In this document: positions 62,402 through 64,000 of the stretch, in pieces
How the letters are laid out: each line of letters opens with the position of its first letter
Position numbering within the stretch: the first letter of the stretch is position 1
Source: Aricia agestis
Taxonomy: Eukaryota > Arthropoda > Insecta > Lepidoptera > Lycaenidae
Length of the DNA: 64,000 bases
Reading direction: 5' to 3'
Assembly: GCF_905147365.1 (NCBI RefSeq)
Contig: NC_056410.1
Span: 5,865,501-5,929,500, forward strand
The notes under the pieces: generated by a model
What the model was told of the DNA's origin: nothing
What the model saw: the letters and a program-made list of their open reading frames with translations, nothing else
Databases searched by the model: none
Made by a program: the position numbers and the translations under genes

Positions 62402-63234
62402 TGTCGCCGCGGAGGTTCCTGTCTGATTGGGACTCTTTATTTTATGTTTAGAAAAATTATTATAATGTGATTATAATCATGAATTATTGTTAAAAATGTG
62501 TAATACGTCGTTATTAGAACGATTGATATGCATTTTATGATTTATTGTAAGCCCGGAAGATATTTTAACTTCCGTGGTATTTATTAAAATTATTATTTAA
62601 TGTCAATTTCATAGTTGGCCAATATAGGATTATTCTAATGTAATTGAAACTAGTTTTCCATGCCAATCAAACTTTTAAATAATTTCTTTAAACATTCTCA
62701 CTAAAATTACGACGTATTTTGGTTGTGAATTAATTACTTCCGGTTTTATTTACTTCGTAATAATTTAATGTGAATTTTGGTAAATTACAAAATAAATAAG
62801 CTAATTCATTTTAACGTTATTTACTAATTTTACAATTATTTAATGTTTCTATAACATGATTTTCAAGAGTGACGTAATTACTTGTGGTAGGGCAAACAAG
62901 TAGGGATGATGCTTATAAAAAGACGTGTTCTGAGCGTGGAGCTCATTCTACTGTGAATTTGCGGTGAATAAACATTGTAAGTACAATCCATGTCAGTTTA
63001 AATAAATGAAAATGATTTTATCACTTTGTTTTCTTTTTAATTTTAAATTCTAATTTCTTTTGCTCTTTAAGTTTTAGTATTTTTAATGATTTGAAATTGT
63101 TTTATTGTTTATAAATGAAATCTATTGCTTTTAGTGAGAAATCAATAGCTTTGATGAAATTAAACATTCAAATCTCATAATAAGTGAATTAATAATTATT
63201 ATTATTTTTGTAACGCCCTCTCTGATTTTCGATA
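62402..63234 (+). repeat. 3' LTR, copy C
   Basis: 833 bp, the same as the 5' LTR as far as I can read. Confidence 0.94.
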
Positions 63235-63257
63235 TATATATATCTTCGATATATATA
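63235..63257. repeat. AT-rich spacer between inverted LTRs
   Basis: TATATATATCTTCGATATAT ATA: (TA)n broken by CTTCGA, itself similar to the LTR end TTCGATA. TATA abuts each LTR. Confidence 0.7.
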
Positions 63258-64000
63258 TATCGAAAATCAGAGAGGGCGTTACAAAAATAATAATAATTAT
63301 TAATTCACTTATTATGAGATTTGAATGTTTAATTTCATCAAAGCTATTGATTTCTCACTAAAAGCAATAGATTTCATTTATAAACAATAAAACAATTTCA
63401 AATCATTAAAAATACTAAAACTTAAAGAGCAAAAGAAATTAGAATTTAAAATTAAAAAGAAAACAAAGTGATAAAATCATTTTCATTTATTTAAACTGAC
63501 ATGGATTGTACTTACAATGTTTATTCACCGCAAATTCACAGTAGAATGAGCTCCACGCTCAGAACACGTCTTTTTATAAGCATCATCCCTACTTGTTTGC
63601 CCTACCACAAGTAATTACGTCACTCTTGAAAATCATGTTATAGAAACATTAAATAATTGTAAAATTAGTAAATAACGTTAAAATGAATTAGCTTATTTAT
63701 TTTGTAATTTACCAAAATTCACATTAAATTATTACGAAGTAAATAAAACCGGAAGTAATTAATTCACAACCAAAATACGTCGTAATTTTAGTGAGAATGT
63801 TTAAAGAAATTATTTAAAAGTTTGATTGGCATGGAAAACTAGTTTCAATTACATTAGAATAATCCTATATTGGCCAACTATGAAATTGACATTAAATAAT
63901 AATTTTAATAAATACCACGGAAGTTAAAATATCTTCCGGGCTTACAATAAATCATAAAATGCATATCAATCGTTCTAATAACGACGTATTACACATTTTT
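63258..64000 (-). repeat. fourth family 1 LTR, inverted, cut by window end
   Basis: Starts TATCGAAAATCAGAGAGGGC, the complement of the LTR right end, and matches the minus-strand LTRs of copies A and B for the 743 bp available; about 90 bp more would be expected. Whether a whole element (copy D) or a solo LTR follows cannot be seen. By orientation it would be the 3' LTR of a minus-strand element. Confidence 0.9.

Larger units (their letters stand above)
56746..63234 (+). mobile_element. complete Ty3/gypsy LTR retrotransposon, family 1, copy C
   Basis: 6489 bp on the plus strand, the reference copy for this family. LTR 56746-57578, primer site 57579, gag-pol 57676-61914, 3' region 61915-62401, LTR 62402-63234. 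TATA at 56742-56745 and 63235-63238. The two LTRs have the same length and appear the same in sequence. Confidence 0.96.

Overview
The window looks like repeat-dense, AT-rich nuclear DNA of a butterfly or moth (Lepidoptera). The reasoning rests on the repeats, not on host genes: short Helitrons ending in CGAAGCCGCG...CTAG, fragments of the ACCGACTTCC...GGAGGAGG repeat, the GGGTTCCGTA...CACTTGGCCG repeat, a tRNA-derived SINE and a poly(A)-tailed SINE-like family are all types I associate with Lepidoptera. I found no convincing host exon, rRNA, functional tRNA or CRISPR array. Nearly all real coding sequence belongs to retrotransposons.

Positions 1-19030 are host-like AT-rich DNA carrying many small non-autonomous elements: four SINE-like copies in the window, short Helitrons, palindromic (foldback) MITEs, and a three-layer nest at 5297-6057. 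Positions 19031-~25140 hold a decayed Ty3/gypsy element (called family 2 here). Its Gag reading frame continues upstream through a phase-matched intron into a short first exon, and its Gag begins with an Arg/Ser-rich region. The pol part is broken by an in-frame stop and two frameshifts, and I see no convincing 3' LTR.

Positions 26144-32632 (minus), 39062-45552 (minus) and 56746-63234 (plus) are three complete Ty3/gypsy elements of one family (family 1). Each has two 833-bp LTRs, a tRNA-Leu-like primer site and one uninterrupted gag-pol frame (1412 codons from the first ATG). The three proteins read the same throughout, and every insertion is flanked by TATA. A fourth LTR of this family starts at 63258 in inverted orientation, 23 bp after the third element, and runs off the window. 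These elements look very young and possibly still active.

The spaces between the large elements (32633-39061, 45553-56745) hold further MITEs, Helitrons, LINE/SINE-like debris, a GC-rich G-run island with telomere-like TTAGG units, a minisatellite, a 187-bp tandem duplication and a GC-rich internally repetitive block. In each large element the Gag, protease, reverse transcriptase, RNase H and integrase would be made as one polyprotein and act together in copy-and-paste retrotransposition. The smaller elements carry no enzymes and would depend on proteins encoded elsewhere.
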